A stretch of DNA of 64,000 nucleotides from Tretioscincus oriximinensis (lineage: Eukaryota > Chordata > Lepidosauria > Squamata > Gymnophthalmidae): assembly GCA_022410635.1 (NCBI GenBank), contig JAJVDF010000246.1:894481-958480 (forward strand). The letters are read 5' to 3'. Below the pieces are notes generated by a model. The model made no database searches. It had not been told where the DNA came from and worked only from the letters and a program-made list of their open reading frames with translations. Of the stretch, positions 10,660 to 20,490 are shown one piece after another; the first letter of the stretch is position 1; every line of letters starts with the position of its first letter. Both the position numbers and the translations under genes were made by a program.

Positions 10660-10916
10660 GAGAGCCAGTTTGGTGTAGTGGTTAGAGAGTTGGACTCGCA
10701 TCTGGGAGTCTCCTGGTTCGATTCCCCACTCCTCCAGGAAAGCCAGCTAGGTGACCTTGGGCCAGTCGCAGTTCTTTAGAACTCTCTCAGCCCCACCTAC
10801 TTCACAGGGTGTCTGTTGTGGAGATAGCAACAAATAGCTATGTGCACCACCCTTTGGTTGGCCGCCCTGAAACTTTCAGGTATAGTGGGGGATATAAGTA
10901 CAAATAAATAAATAAA
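10660..10916 (+). repeat. SINE-A, full length
   Basis: Begins GAGAGCCAGTTTGGTGTAG, has GGTTCGATTCC near 10711 and ends in (AAAT)n. It sits inside a reversed SINE-B. Confidence 0.85.
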
Positions 10917-10917
10917 C

Positions 10918-11070
10918 TTTGTGCTTTTGACAAGCTGGGTTGGCTGGATCTGCTGCCAGCAGAGGTTGCTGACTCTTTTCTACAGGCGACACAGAGCATT
11001 GAACTCGGTATGTCTCTGCTGAAACAAGAGGGCTCTGAAGCCCTGTACCTCATATGAAGTGGTGGCTCAT
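10918..11070 (-). repeat. SINE-B 5' part, diverged
   Basis: Reversed SINE-B head: TGACAAGCTGGGTTGGCTGG, then a region with GGGCTCTGAAGCCCTG. It lacks a clean end. Confidence 0.5.
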
Positions 11071-11435
11071 GAACACCCATGGAATATTTATTTCAGCCCT
11101 CAGATGTCTTACAGAAGAAGCAGAAGAAGGAAAGACCCACGTGGCTACACATGTTCCCTTTCAATGTCAGCAGGACAGGTTTTGATGTGCAGCTGATGGT
11201 CTCTCTCGCTGGCTTCCCCCCATAACGATCCTTCAAGGTTCCCAGGAGATGCTGTCAGTCAGTGGGAGGGTGAAAGCAAAGCTTTGAGAGACAGGAGCAA
11301 AACAGATTAGCCCAGAGATCAAGACGTCTGCAGAAAAATAAGGCCCAGAGGCAGTGAAAGTTGGAATGAGTTGAAGGGCCTCCTTCTTTTAAGGGTACAA
11401 TTTACTAACAAAGGTGACAGGTTGGCAGCCCTCCT
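11071..11435. other. No gene seen
   Basis: Unique sequence without motifs or frames I can assign. Confidence 0.4.
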
Positions 11436-11852
11436 GGTTTTCTCTATCACACAACACAAGGACCAGGGGCCCCTCCTTAAANCTGTTGGATAGAAAAGTG
11501 ACAACAGACAAAGGAAAGTATTTTTTCACCCAGAGGGTCCTCGGCCTGTGGAATTTACTACCTGAAGAGGTGGTGGTAGCTAACAGCTTGGAGAGCTTCA
11601 AGACAGGACTAGACAGGTTTATGGACACCAAGGGTATAAATGGATCCTAGGATGGATGTCTGGATGCTGCCTCCGGGATGGAGNCACAGGCAGGACTCCT
11701 GAAATACCATTTGCAGGGAGCCATGAACAGGAGCATATTTTGCTTTCCTCTGTTCAGGCTGCCCAGGGGCATCTGGTGGGCCTCTGTGTGACACAGAATG
11801 CTGGACTCGATGGGCTGTGGCCTGATCCAGTATGGCTCTTCTTATGTTCATA
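11436..11852 (+). mobile_element. CR1-a 3' end
   Basis: Encodes the last stretch of the CR1 protein (TRGPSL, then KYFFTQRVLGLWNLLPEEVV and SFKTGLDRFMDTKGI) followed by the 3' UTR and tail CTTCTTATGTTCAT. It is 5' truncated. Confidence 0.9.
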
Positions 11853-11986
11853 CGAGTGGGGATTCGAACCGGGAGACTCCCAGGTGCGAGTCCAACTCTC
11901 TAACCATTACATCTCCAACCTGGCCCTCGGCTGAAAAATATAAGCCGCTTTAAGTCTCTTCGGATGAGAAAAGCAGGATATAAAAA
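11853..11986. repeat. SINE-A head (reverse) joined to SINE-B tail (forward)
   Basis: 11853-11916 is the reversed 5' half of SINE-A (GGGGATTCGAACCGGGAGAC). 11917-11986 is the forward 3' end of SINE-B (ATATAAGCCGCTTTAAGTC). The junction is a chimera produced by insertion or rearrangement. Confidence 0.6.
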
Positions 11987-11989
11987 AGA

Positions 11990-12590
11990 CTCTTTTTTTT
12001 ACTCCATTCCAAACTGGGTTTTCTGGCCACNCAGGAGACACAAGATTCCAGTTTCAGTTTGGAGNAACTGAGNCCACCACAGGAAAACCTGGTTGTTTGT
12101 GGCCAGGAGACGTTTTTCCCTGTCCAATCCTACCGCTGTGGCCCAGGGACGTCTCTTCGGCTGTGCAGCGGCTAGTTGAAGGAGCATCTTTCAAATGCAA
12201 TCCCCAGGAGACGGAATTCGCCCAAGTAAGCAAAGTGCAAACTGAACACAGCCATTACTCCAAAGGGAAACCACCACAGATTTATTTTTCAAAGGCAAAA
12301 GTATCATGCAACAAAGCTGACATTGTTTTGCACTTGCTAATCCAATACAAGGGGTGGGAAAAGAAAGACAAAAACCACAAGCCCAGCTAAACATCACAGC
12401 CTCAAGATCTGACATGGCAGCTCTTTGATCACGGCTATTTTTAACATGTGCCGTCAGAAACCACTTGATTTAAACGCCGAATCTAAATGCCAGGCAGCTT
12501 GCCCTGCGGCCTTGGAAATGGAAGTCCACGAGGCCTAAAGAACTTTGCAACAAGGAACCAAACGGACTGCCTGGGACTAGGGCTAATGCA
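11990..12590. promoter_or_regulatory. Candidate conserved non-coding element
   Basis: Unique sequence free of recognised repeats. It has two SOX-type sites in inverted arrangement, AACAAAG at 12310-12316 and CATTGTT at 12321-12327, separated by four bases. TTTGCAC and TTTAAACGCC follow. Stops occur in all frames. A paired SOX site suggests an enhancer; the function is inferred. Confidence 0.4.
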
Positions 12591-12594
12591 CATT

Positions 12595-12990
12595 AGGGCT
12601 GCATTCTCACAGGGGTGAAAGAAGCAGCTTTGAGAACTGCGGAGCTAATACAATTCTCTTGATAGTTTCAAGACAGGACTAGACAGGTTTATGGACACTA
12701 AGGGTATAAATGGATACTANGATAGTTGTCTGGATGTCGCCTCCCGGATGGAGCCACAGGCAGGACTCCTGAAATACCATTTGCAGGGAGTCATGAACAG
12801 GAGCATGTTTTGATTTCCTCTATTCGGACTGCCCAGGTGCATCTGGTGGGCTTCTGTGTGACACAGAATGCTGGACTTGATGGGCTGTGGCCTGATCCAG
12901 TATGGCTCTTCTTATGTTCTTATGTTCACTGCTATTTTCTTCCATTTCCAGCTCTCTTTCAGCTCCATTTTAATGTCCGCACAAGGGGCC
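12595..12990 (+). mobile_element. MITE-X copy interrupted by CR1-a
   Basis: 12595-12660 has GGGCTGCATTCTCACAGG and AGCTTTGAGAACTGCGG. 12929-12990 continues with CTATTTTCTTCCATTTCCAG and TGTCCGCACAAGG. The order matches 8547-8683. Confidence 0.55.
12662..12928 (+). mobile_element. CR1-a 3' end inserted in MITE-X
   Basis: Begins within the last CR1 codons (AGTTTCAAGACAGGACTAGA) and ends with two TTATGTTC units. It is only 3' UTR plus a few codons. Confidence 0.85.
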
Positions 12991-13233
12991 AGATCNTGAA
13001 GGCACCCTCCCCACAGTAAGAAATAAAAAAAATGCAAATTTCTCGTGCACTTCAAAAAATTCTCACACACTTTAAAAATTCTCNTGCACTTCAAAAAATT
13101 CTCACATGCTTTGCAGATTTCTCAGGTGGTGATTTTGGGGGCATATGCATGGTGGTGAGTGGTCTGCATATTTATGCAAATTAGCATGAATATTAATTAC
13201 CCAGCTTCGGCNTGAGAAAATCTGGTCAATCTA
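12991..13233 (-). mobile_element. Foldback element (type 2), partial
   Basis: Reverse orientation relative to 6089-7243: AGGCACCCTCCCCACAGTAAG, runs of TTCTC(A/G)(C/T)(A/G)C(A/T), GCATGGTGGTGAGTG and GAAAATCTGGTCAATCTA at the end. It lacks the far half. Confidence 0.65.
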
Positions 13234-13235
13234 GC

Positions 13236-13980
13236 TTCTGAATTCAACTGAACCTTTGGTTCAGCTCATCTGATGGCCTTTTGGGTGGGTTTTTGATAGG
13301 TAACAAGGCACAATTGTGGGAAGAAGGGAGGCGAATATAACATAGATGAAGAAGCAATTATAACAAACAGAGACAGAGCTGATCTTGCCAGTGGAAATCG
13401 GGGCGGGCAAATGTCACAGGCGAGATCTTTGCAGTGCTTTTTAATAGAATTTTTGTTCAAAGCGTGCAATGATCGAACTATAGTGTTGTATCCAGGGTTT
13501 TTTCCTTTCCTCCTCAAAATAAGTCTCTCTTTCCTCTAAAAGTGTGTAGTGATTTTTGACAAGGCTTCCTTTCAAATCAAGCAGCCTGCATGAGATTTCT
13601 CTTGACCTTCTGCTCAGAGCACTTTCTCTGAAGTCCTTTGTGCAAGACAAATCAAACTATCCTTTAAAATCAAGGACAGCCTGTGCCCAGAAGAAAGAGT
13701 TATACGTGCTCCTAAAAAAATATATATCAGCCGTACGTGTGGTTCTAGCAAAAAGGAGGGTTTTTTTGGTGGTGGTGTTGACAATTATGACCTTGCTAGG
13801 AGGACCGCTCTAGATTCATCATGGATTAAACGGCATTTCTTTCCGTGAACACGGAAAAAAGGAAAAAGAAATAAAGATTTTTCGGATGGCGCAAGTGGCA
13901 GGGAAGGATGCTAAAGAGGCAAATGAAGCTTTGTGTCTTGTTCCAAAAATTCGGAATAGGCTTAAATCGGCTGTACAACG
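13236..13980. promoter_or_regulatory. Candidate conserved non-coding element
   Basis: About 740 bp of unique sequence without repeats or long frames. It includes AAGCAATTATAAC near 13351, AATCAAGCAGCC near 13575 and TTGACAATTATGACC near 13779. The composition matches the other CNE candidates. Only uniqueness and motif content support the call. Confidence 0.35.
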
Positions 13981-13984
13981 AAGC

Positions 13985-14441
13985 CCGTATTTTATTTATT
14001 TATTTATTTGTACTTGTATCCCGCCCTATACCCGAAGGTCTCAGGGCGGCCAACCATCGGGTGGTGCACATAGCTTTTTGTTGCTTTCTCCACAACAGAC
14101 ACCCTGTGGAGTAGGTGGGGCTGAGAGAGTTCAAAGAACTGTGACTGGCCCAAGGTCACCCAGCACATAGCATTTGNTGCTTTCTCCACAACAGACACCC
14201 TGTGGAGTAGGTGGGGCTGAGAGAGTTCAAAGAACTGTGACTGGCCCAAGGTCACCCAGCACATAGCTTTTGTTGCTTCCTTCACAACAGACACCCTGTG
14301 GAGTAGGTGGGGNTGAGAGTTCAAAGAACTGTGACTGGCCCAAGGTCACCCAGCTGGCTTTCGTGGAGGAGTGGGGAATGGAACCAGGAGACTACTAGGT
14401 ATGAGTGCGACACTCTCACCACTACACCAAACTGGCTCTCT
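13985..14441 (-). repeat. SINE-A, reverse, with internal triplication
   Basis: Starts at (TTTA)n and ends CAAACTGGCTCTC. A 96-97 bp internal unit, starting at CACATAGC and ending at AAGGTCACCCAG, is present three times in tandem from 14067, 14164 and 14260. Other SINE-A copies have it once. Confidence 0.85.
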
Positions 14442-14484
14442 TCAATTTTGGAAGTATGACACCCCTGTGCAACCTTCCTTTAGC

Positions 14485-14595
14485 TAAACGTTTCGGGCCA
14501 CGTGACTTCTGGCCCTACCCCGGAAATGACATCATTGAAGCTATCGTTTCTGGAAATGGAACCAGAAGTTACGTCGTTCACTCTATCAAGGGCTA
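14485..14595. mobile_element. MITE-E-like fragment
   Basis: CGGAAATGACATCATTGAAG and CAGAAGTTACGTCG match the repeated ETS/CRE-type core of MITE-E at 22010, 24262, 36265 and 48290. Confidence 0.5.
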
Positions 14596-14801
14596 GGTGC
14601 ACACCACGACTTAAAAATCGCTACAGTGGTCTAATCCGGAATGTAGCAATTGTGTGTCTGTGCACACGAAAGATGTATTTTGCATGACCGATGCCCCAGT
14701 TCCGTAACATCACCGCAGAGCAGCCCGAGATTATTATTTTTTACTTGCAACAGCCAATAGAAACAAATGCTGTCTCCTCGATTGTTTTATCATCTTCCGT
14801 C

Positions 14802-15023
14802 GGCTGACCAGTTGACCCCTTCTGGGGTGGGTGGGTGGGTTGAAAACCTGGTTTTGGGGTCCCTCCCAGTTTTTTTATGAGGAAACATTTTTCAAAGAAA
14901 GATTTATTTTTGAAATTTATTTCGTTTTTTGATCTATTTTTTTTCCTCAGAAAAAAACTGGGAGGCACCCCAAAAACGGGTTTTCAACACACACACCCCA
15001 AAAGGGGTCACCTGGTCAGCCTA
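14802..15023. mobile_element. Foldback element (type 1)
   Basis: Inverted arms about 90 bp long: GGCTGACCAGTTGACCCC at the left, GGGGTCACCTGGTCAGCC at the right, with TGGGGTCCCTCCCAGTTTTT and its complement inside. The loop is A/T-rich. It has no coding sequence. Confidence 0.85.
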
Positions 15024-15600
15024 ACCTTGCGTCTGATTTGTGCACACGCAAATGGTCACAAGAATACAGGAGTTCTCCGAAACAATGGCTGAATATCTGA
15101 GCAATAGTTTATTCCGGGAAAAAGGTCTTTATTGCGGGTCAGCTACTGAAAAACACTTCGCACGTGTGCCCGGGACATCCTGATTGCACTACAAAATGAG
15201 GTAGAAAAACATCGTGTGCATATATGGTAGCTATAGAGATGGTTTGTCCAGCTTGGTGATCTCTTGGGGACCTGCCCATCTAAATTTGTGCATTTGATTT
15301 TTTCCCCATGTTTATAATCCTAAGAGCCTGAGGAACCGTTTATTGATTAGGGTTAGAATTGCTCTTCAGATACTACTTGTACCTTAGCTCCGAATCTGTA
15401 CGTGACTCCGACTGTCTAAGAGTAATGTTCGTTTGTTCGATTGTTATTCATTATACCTTTGTATCTTCAATATTGTTCTGGTCATTGATATTTGAAGTCC
15501 AAGCCTTGGCTTCTTTGTATCCAGGCTGTTGGCCATAATATTGGGACTATATAAGCATCAACTACTGGAAAAATGAGATACCCTTTCTGCATCACTGGGA
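15024..15600. other. No gene seen
   Basis: Unique sequence with stops in all frames. GTGCACACGCAAATGG near 15042 and GTGCACACC near 14597 may belong to a larger palindromic element that the foldback copy interrupts. Confidence 0.35.
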
Positions 15601-15602
15601 GG

Positions 15603-16083
15603 AGGCTGACCAGATGACCCCCTTTTGGAGGAGAGGGATTTTGGGGGGCCTTCCGGTTTTTTCTGAGCTTGGATAGTTACAAGACAGGACTAGACAGGTT
15701 TATGGACACTAAAGGTATAAATGGATACTAGGAAGGATATCTGGATGTTGCCTCTGGGATGGAGCAACAGGCAGGACTCCTGAAATACCATTTGTAGGGA
15801 GTCATGAACAGGCACATATTTTGCTTTCCTCTGTTCGGACTGCCCAGGTGCATCTGGTGGGCCTCTGTGTGACACAGAATGCTGGACTTGATGGGCTGTG
15901 GCCTGATCCAGTATGGCTCTTCTTATGTTCTTATGTTCTTAAAAAAAAAATTAAAAAAACAATATTTTTTTCAAAAAAAATATTTTTTTGAAAAAAAGTT
16001 CCTCAGAAAAATCTGGGGGGCACCCCAAAACCAGGTTTTCAAACCCCCCACCCCCCCAAAAAAGGGGCCATCTGGTCAGCCTA
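15603..16083. mobile_element. Foldback element (type 1) split by CR1-a
   Basis: Left arm AGGCTGACCAGATGACCCCC at 15603, right arm ending GGCCATCTGGTCAGCCTA at 16083. CTGGGAGG at 15595-15602 and CTGGGAGC at 16084-16091 form a near-perfect 8-bp target duplication, the length made by hAT transposases. Confidence 0.85.
15665..15941 (+). mobile_element. CR1-a 3' end inside a foldback arm
   Basis: Starts at GCTTGGATAGTTACAAGACA and ends with TTATGTTC units. It separates the left arm from the loop of the foldback element. Confidence 0.85.
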
Positions 16084-16091
16084 CTGGGAGC

Positions 16092-16549
16092 AAAGACTGA
16101 AATGTCATTAATAGCACCAGGGAGAAGGAAGTCTTCTTTCTATGCATGAGTGGTTTGCTGCAGATATCTAAGCAACTGTCAAAAATCAAGTCAAAAGGGT
16201 AAGAAATCCAGCACTGAGTGCTTTGGTTTTGTTTTGGGTGGAAGAGAAAAACAAAAGACAGTGAACGTAAACATTGTTAAAATTCAAGGCAGTGTCTGCT
16301 CTCTTCCTCTATTTGTTGCATATAACTGTTACAGATCTCCAACTAAAAACCTGGACACGAAGAAAACCTGAATAACTGTAAAATTGATTAACGAAAGGTC
16401 AATTTCAATACATTACTGCCGTAATTTCTAAGATCGCAGGTACTGTTCATTTGGAACCAAATAATTAACTGATACCATTTGACCTGCCGTTTATTAACAT
16501 TCAGGATAGTGGTTCTTTCGTTTGTTTGTTTTTATTTTAAAAAATAAAA
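16092..16549. other. No gene seen
   Basis: Unique, stop-rich. TTTGTTTGTTTTTATTTTAA near 16519 may mark an old poly(A)-type tail in reverse. Confidence 0.35.
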
Positions 16550-17092
16550 TCCCTTATGAAATCTGGCTGCAACGTCTGGGCCTCTACAGCCTCGAAAGGC
16601 AACGTTTGAGGGGTGATCTGATTGAAGTGTACAAAACCATGCATGGGATGGACAGGGTGAATAGAGAAAAAATGTTTTCTCTATCACAAACACAAGGACC
16701 AGAGGGCCCTCCTTGAAACTGATGGGCAGAAAAGTGAGAACAGACAAAGGAAAGTATTTTTTCACCCAGAGGGTCATCGGCCTGTGGAATCGACTACCTG
16801 AAGAGGTGGTGGTAGCTAACTGCTTGGATAGCTTCAAGACAGGACAAGACAGGTTTATGGATACCAAGGGTATAAATGGATACTAGGATGGATGTCTGGA
16901 TGCTGCCTCCGGGATGGAGCAACAGGCAGGACTTCTGGGATGCCATTTGCAGGGAGTCATGAACAGAAGCATATTTTGCTTTCCTTTGTTCGGACTGCCC
17001 AGGTGCATCTGGTGGACCTCTGTGTGGGGCAGAAGGCTGGACTAGGTGGGCTCTGGCACGATCCAGTGTGACTCTTCTTTTGTTCTTATGTA
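16550..17092 (+). mobile_element. CR1-a 3' part
   Basis: Encodes [20 protein letters not shown] near 16590, then a frameshift, then the terminal SFKTGLDRF region and the full 3' UTR with tail TTGTTCTTATG. It is 5' truncated and inactive. Confidence 0.9.
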
Positions 17093-17397
17093 TATCACAA
17101 GTATGCAAAAATAATGATCGTCCCAACTAATAACTGGTTTGTGCCACTTTTAGTAGTGACATCACAGTGGAAGGATTTTTGCATATTTTTTCTGTAGAAG
17201 CAACTGAACTAATTTTGCCACACAAAAACAGGGAGAAGAGTTCAAAATGTTGGGGTTTTTACCCTAAACAGGCCCAACCTATAAAAGCATAGAACATTAT
17301 CCCAATTTTTTTGGGAGTCAGGAAGGTGCTTGTTTGGCAAATGTGAGATGTGCAGATAATGTTTTTCTACCTGCTTTGCCATTGTGGACCACCTTTC
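17093..17397. other. No gene seen
   Basis: Unique AT-rich sequence without assignable features. Confidence 0.35.
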
Positions 17398-17471
17398 CTT
17401 TCCTTGAGCAGGGGGTTGGATCTGATGGGTCCAGAGGTCCCTTCCAACTCTGTGATTCCTGTGATTCTATC
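17398..17471 (+). mobile_element. CR1-b 3' terminus
   Basis: GAGCAGGGGGTTGGATCTGA, CCCTTCCAACTCTGTGATTC and a GATTCTAT tail are the terminal 70 bp of CR1-b. Confidence 0.75.
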
Positions 17472-17491
17472 CAGATACCAACATCGTCCAC

Positions 17492-17950
17492 TTAAGAACA
17501 TAAGAGGAGCCATCCTGGATCAGGCCACAGCCCACCTAGTCCAGCCTTCTGTCCCACACAGAGGCCCACCAGATGCACCTGGGCAGCCTGNCCTGGATCA
17601 GGCCACAGCCCACCTAGTCCAGCCTTCTGTCCCACACAGAGGCCCACCAGATGCACCTGGGCAGCCTGAACAGAGGAAAGCAAAATATGCCTCTGCTCAT
17701 GACTCCCTGCAAATGGTATCTCAGGAGTCCTGCCTGTGGCTCCATCCCAGAGGCAACATCCAGACATCCATCCTAGGACCCATCTATACCCTTGGTGTCC
17801 ATAAACCTGTCTAGTCCTGTCTTGAAGCTATCCAAGCTGTTAGCTACCACCACATCTTCAGGAAGTAAATTCCACAGGCCGATGACCCTCTGGGTGAAAC
17901 AATACTTTCCTTTGTGTGTTCTCACCTTTCTGCCCACCAGTTTCAAGGAG
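17492..17950 (-). mobile_element. CR1-a 3' part with tandem duplication
   Basis: Reversed CR1-a. A 78-bp stretch beginning CCTGGATCAGGCC at 17513 repeats exactly from 17592, joined by a single N at 17591, which suggests an assembly join. Confidence 0.85.
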
Positions 17951-18129
17951 GGCAAGAAGTGGCAAGAGAAAGAGGGATGGGAGGGGGCAACGGAGGGAGA
18001 AGGTGGAAGTATGGATGGGAGCAAGGGAGAGGAGGGGCTAGAGCTTATTGCATTCCTGTAACGCAATGGACTAATTCCACTGGTTTTTTTTAAAATAATC
18101 GTGTCCATTATAGCTCCTTCTGCACTATG

Positions 18130-18490
18130 CCTGATCTGACTGTAGTGTATAAAATAATGCATAGGATGGATAAACTGGATAGAGAAAATACAAAGGAAAG
18201 TATATTTTTTTTCACCAGAAGAGTTGGTGGCAGGTAGCAGCTCAGATAGTTTTAAGATAAGATTAGATAACTTCATGGAAACCAAGGGTATCCATAGCTA
18301 ATAGCTCTGAGATGGTGCAGCAGGCAGGATTCCTGAAGGACCATTTTCAGGGCAATGAGAACAGGTGAAGATTTTGCCTCCTCCTTCTGCTTGAGATGCC
18401 CAGGGACAATTGATGGGTTATGTGTAAGACAGAATGGCAGACGAGTTGGCCTCTTAAGAGGCCCTGCACTATCTGCTATTTGGCACATTT
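18130..18490 (+). mobile_element. CR1-a 3' end, old copy
   Basis: Recognisable but diverged CR1-a: AGTGTATAAAATAATGCATA, GGTAGCAGCTCAGATAG, GCAGCAGGCAGGATTCCTG, and CAGAATGGCAGACGAG near the 3' end. It has more substitutions than neighbouring copies. Confidence 0.75.
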
Positions 18491-19325
18491 CGAGAAAGAA
18501 GATTTGTATGTCTTAATAGATGCATTTCTAGGGTTGCTGTAACAGCTAATAAGCCCTTAGCATTATTATTGTGGCTAATTGTGACACACTTTGCAAGGGT
18601 GTGTGTGCTGCCCCTCTGGCAGAAAATAAGTGCAAGTCCCCTTTAGGGAGAAGCTTCTGGGATTTGTAGTGTAGGATCCTGATAGGCTTCCTTTAGTCTC
18701 CTCCCCTTGTTTCTTCCTCTCCATGTGGCCCATTGTTCAGTAGCCAGCCGGCCTCCAAAGAAGCAAGATGCATAAGCAGCACAGTCTTGAAGACCGGAGG
18801 CAGAAGGGGACCGTTGTATTGTATGGCCAGAAAAAGAGCAACTGAAGACTGGCTTGATGGCATTACTGCCAAGAAAAAAAGGCCAGCTGTGAAGCCCTGT
18901 TTCCTTTGTTCCTGCTATGAGAATGATTCTGCTCCAACATTGAATTGGCCTCCATCTACTGAAGGAAACCACATTGGCTGCCTGCCATCAGACAGATGGT
19001 TAAGAACTGCTGAGTTGTGATTGTCTGCAGTAGGTTTTCAAATAAATAGTACTGGTATGACAGAATTGCCAGGTCCGTAGGTGGAAAAGAAGGCACCTCT
19101 TCCTTCTGCCCTGTCCCCCTTTCCCCTCTAAAGCTATCCACTCCTACCTGACCCCCTCATACGCGTATCATGTCTTCTACTACCCTATCCTGTAATCTTA
19201 CCAGTACATGGAACAAAAGGAGCAAAGCTGTATCGTTCTTAGAACAAGTGGTTATATCAGGGGACCCGCATGGTGGCTTACAGAACACAGGGGATCCAAG
19301 TTTGACCACCTGTATGACCAGCGTC
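18491..19325. other. No gene supported
   Basis: Unique sequence. One + strand frame of 95 codons (18733-19020) exists, but it lacks domain features and splice context, so I leave it uncalled. Confidence 0.4.
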
Positions 19326-19497
19326 ATAAGAACATAAGAACATAAGAAGAGCCATACTGGATCAGGCCACAGCCCATCGAGCCCAGCATTCTGTGTCACA
19401 CAGAGGCCCACCAGATGCACCTGGGCAGTCCGAACAGAGGAAAGCAAAATATGCTGCTCCTGTTCGTGACTCCCTGCAAATGGTATTTCAAAAGTCC
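19326..19497 (-). mobile_element. CR1-a 3' end
   Basis: Starts ATAAGAACATAAGAACATAAG and carries the reversed 3' UTR to AATGGTATTTC. Confidence 0.85.
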
Positions 19498-19725
19498 GCT
19501 TGGAATCAGAGGATGTCAACTCTCCAACTGATCTTCATTGTTCCTTGGAAGAGCTGCCCCCAGAAATGAGCGTGTCAACTTTGAATGTTTCCATTGGGTA
19601 CAATTTTCAAGGAACTGCAGGGAAACCACAGAACTTTCCACTATTACTAGTAACTGCTGCAGTGAATTGTTTGGCCTCTTTCTTCCATATTCTGGTGTGG
19701 ACCAGGGAGGCCACAGAAGGACTAG

Positions 19726-19726
<1 letters not shown>

Positions 19727-19763
<37 letters not shown>
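19727..19763. repeat. (TCA)n microsatellite
   Basis: About twelve perfect ATC/TCA units followed by AATAATAATC. Confidence 0.95.
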
Positions 19764-20121
19764 ATAATAATCACTTAGTAATCGTAAGAACAATTAATAA
19801 TCATAATTATAATCTCAATCAATCAATTAATCGATCTGCAGGTAGTGATTCCATTGGAGGTTTTCTCCAGGATATTGCAAACTATTAGTCACCCACCATC
19901 TGGGATTGGCCTTTGCCAGGTGTATCCAAACCCCTGGTGAAAAGTGAGCTGAAACATTTAGGATCCTCAGCTGAGCAAACCAGAGCTAAAATCTACAGGT
20001 CTATGGGAAGGATAAATTCAGCAGCAAAAGTTTAAAAAAAAAAACCCAAACCACAAAAGCAACTCTCCCCTTTTACGTTAAGCCAAACCTATCGAAATCT
20101 GGATATCAGTAAAGACTAGCA
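19764..20121. other. No gene seen
   Basis: AT-rich unique DNA, including CAATCAATCAATTAATCG near 19815. Confidence 0.35.
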
Positions 20122-20417
20122 GGCACGGATAGCTCAGTTGCTTAGGAATTCGTCTCTTGCCTGGGAGATGGGGTTTCGAAGCCCTGTGTGGGACGTGGGG
20201 AGGGCTGAGCACCTTCCACTAGCCTGTAGCTTTAGCCAAATCAGCTATTCGAAAGCATGAATTGCAAGAAATTGCAGCTGAGTGCAAGTAGAAACATGGG
20301 AACCAGCATAGCCTGGTGGGGAAGATAGAATGTGAGCCTTCGGGCAAAAAAATATATCCTTGTAAGCCGCTTTGAGTCCCTTTGAAAGGTGAGAAAAGCG
20401 GGGTATAAGAACCAAGT

Positions 20418-20467
<50 letters not shown>

Positions 20468-20490
20468 TTCCTCTTCTTCTTCTTCTTCTA
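20122..20490 (+). repeat. SINE-B, full length reference copy
   Basis: Head GGCACGGATAGCTCAGTTGC with A-box-like TAGCTCAGTTGC and B-box-like GGTTTCGAAGCCC, then a body with ATTGCAAGAAATTGCAGCTG. The 3' end is TAAGCCGCTTTGAGTCCC and (TTC)n at 20418-20490. The head is tRNA-like (RNA polymerase III promoter). Confidence 0.9.

Noticed and set aside
18733..19020. 95-codon + frame
   Set aside because: No recognisable domain, no flanking splice pattern and typical of chance frames in unique DNA.
20122..20200. tRNA gene
   Set aside because: A- and B-box-like motifs are present, but it is the head of a SINE with many copies and no tRNA cloverleaf or anticodon arm could be drawn.
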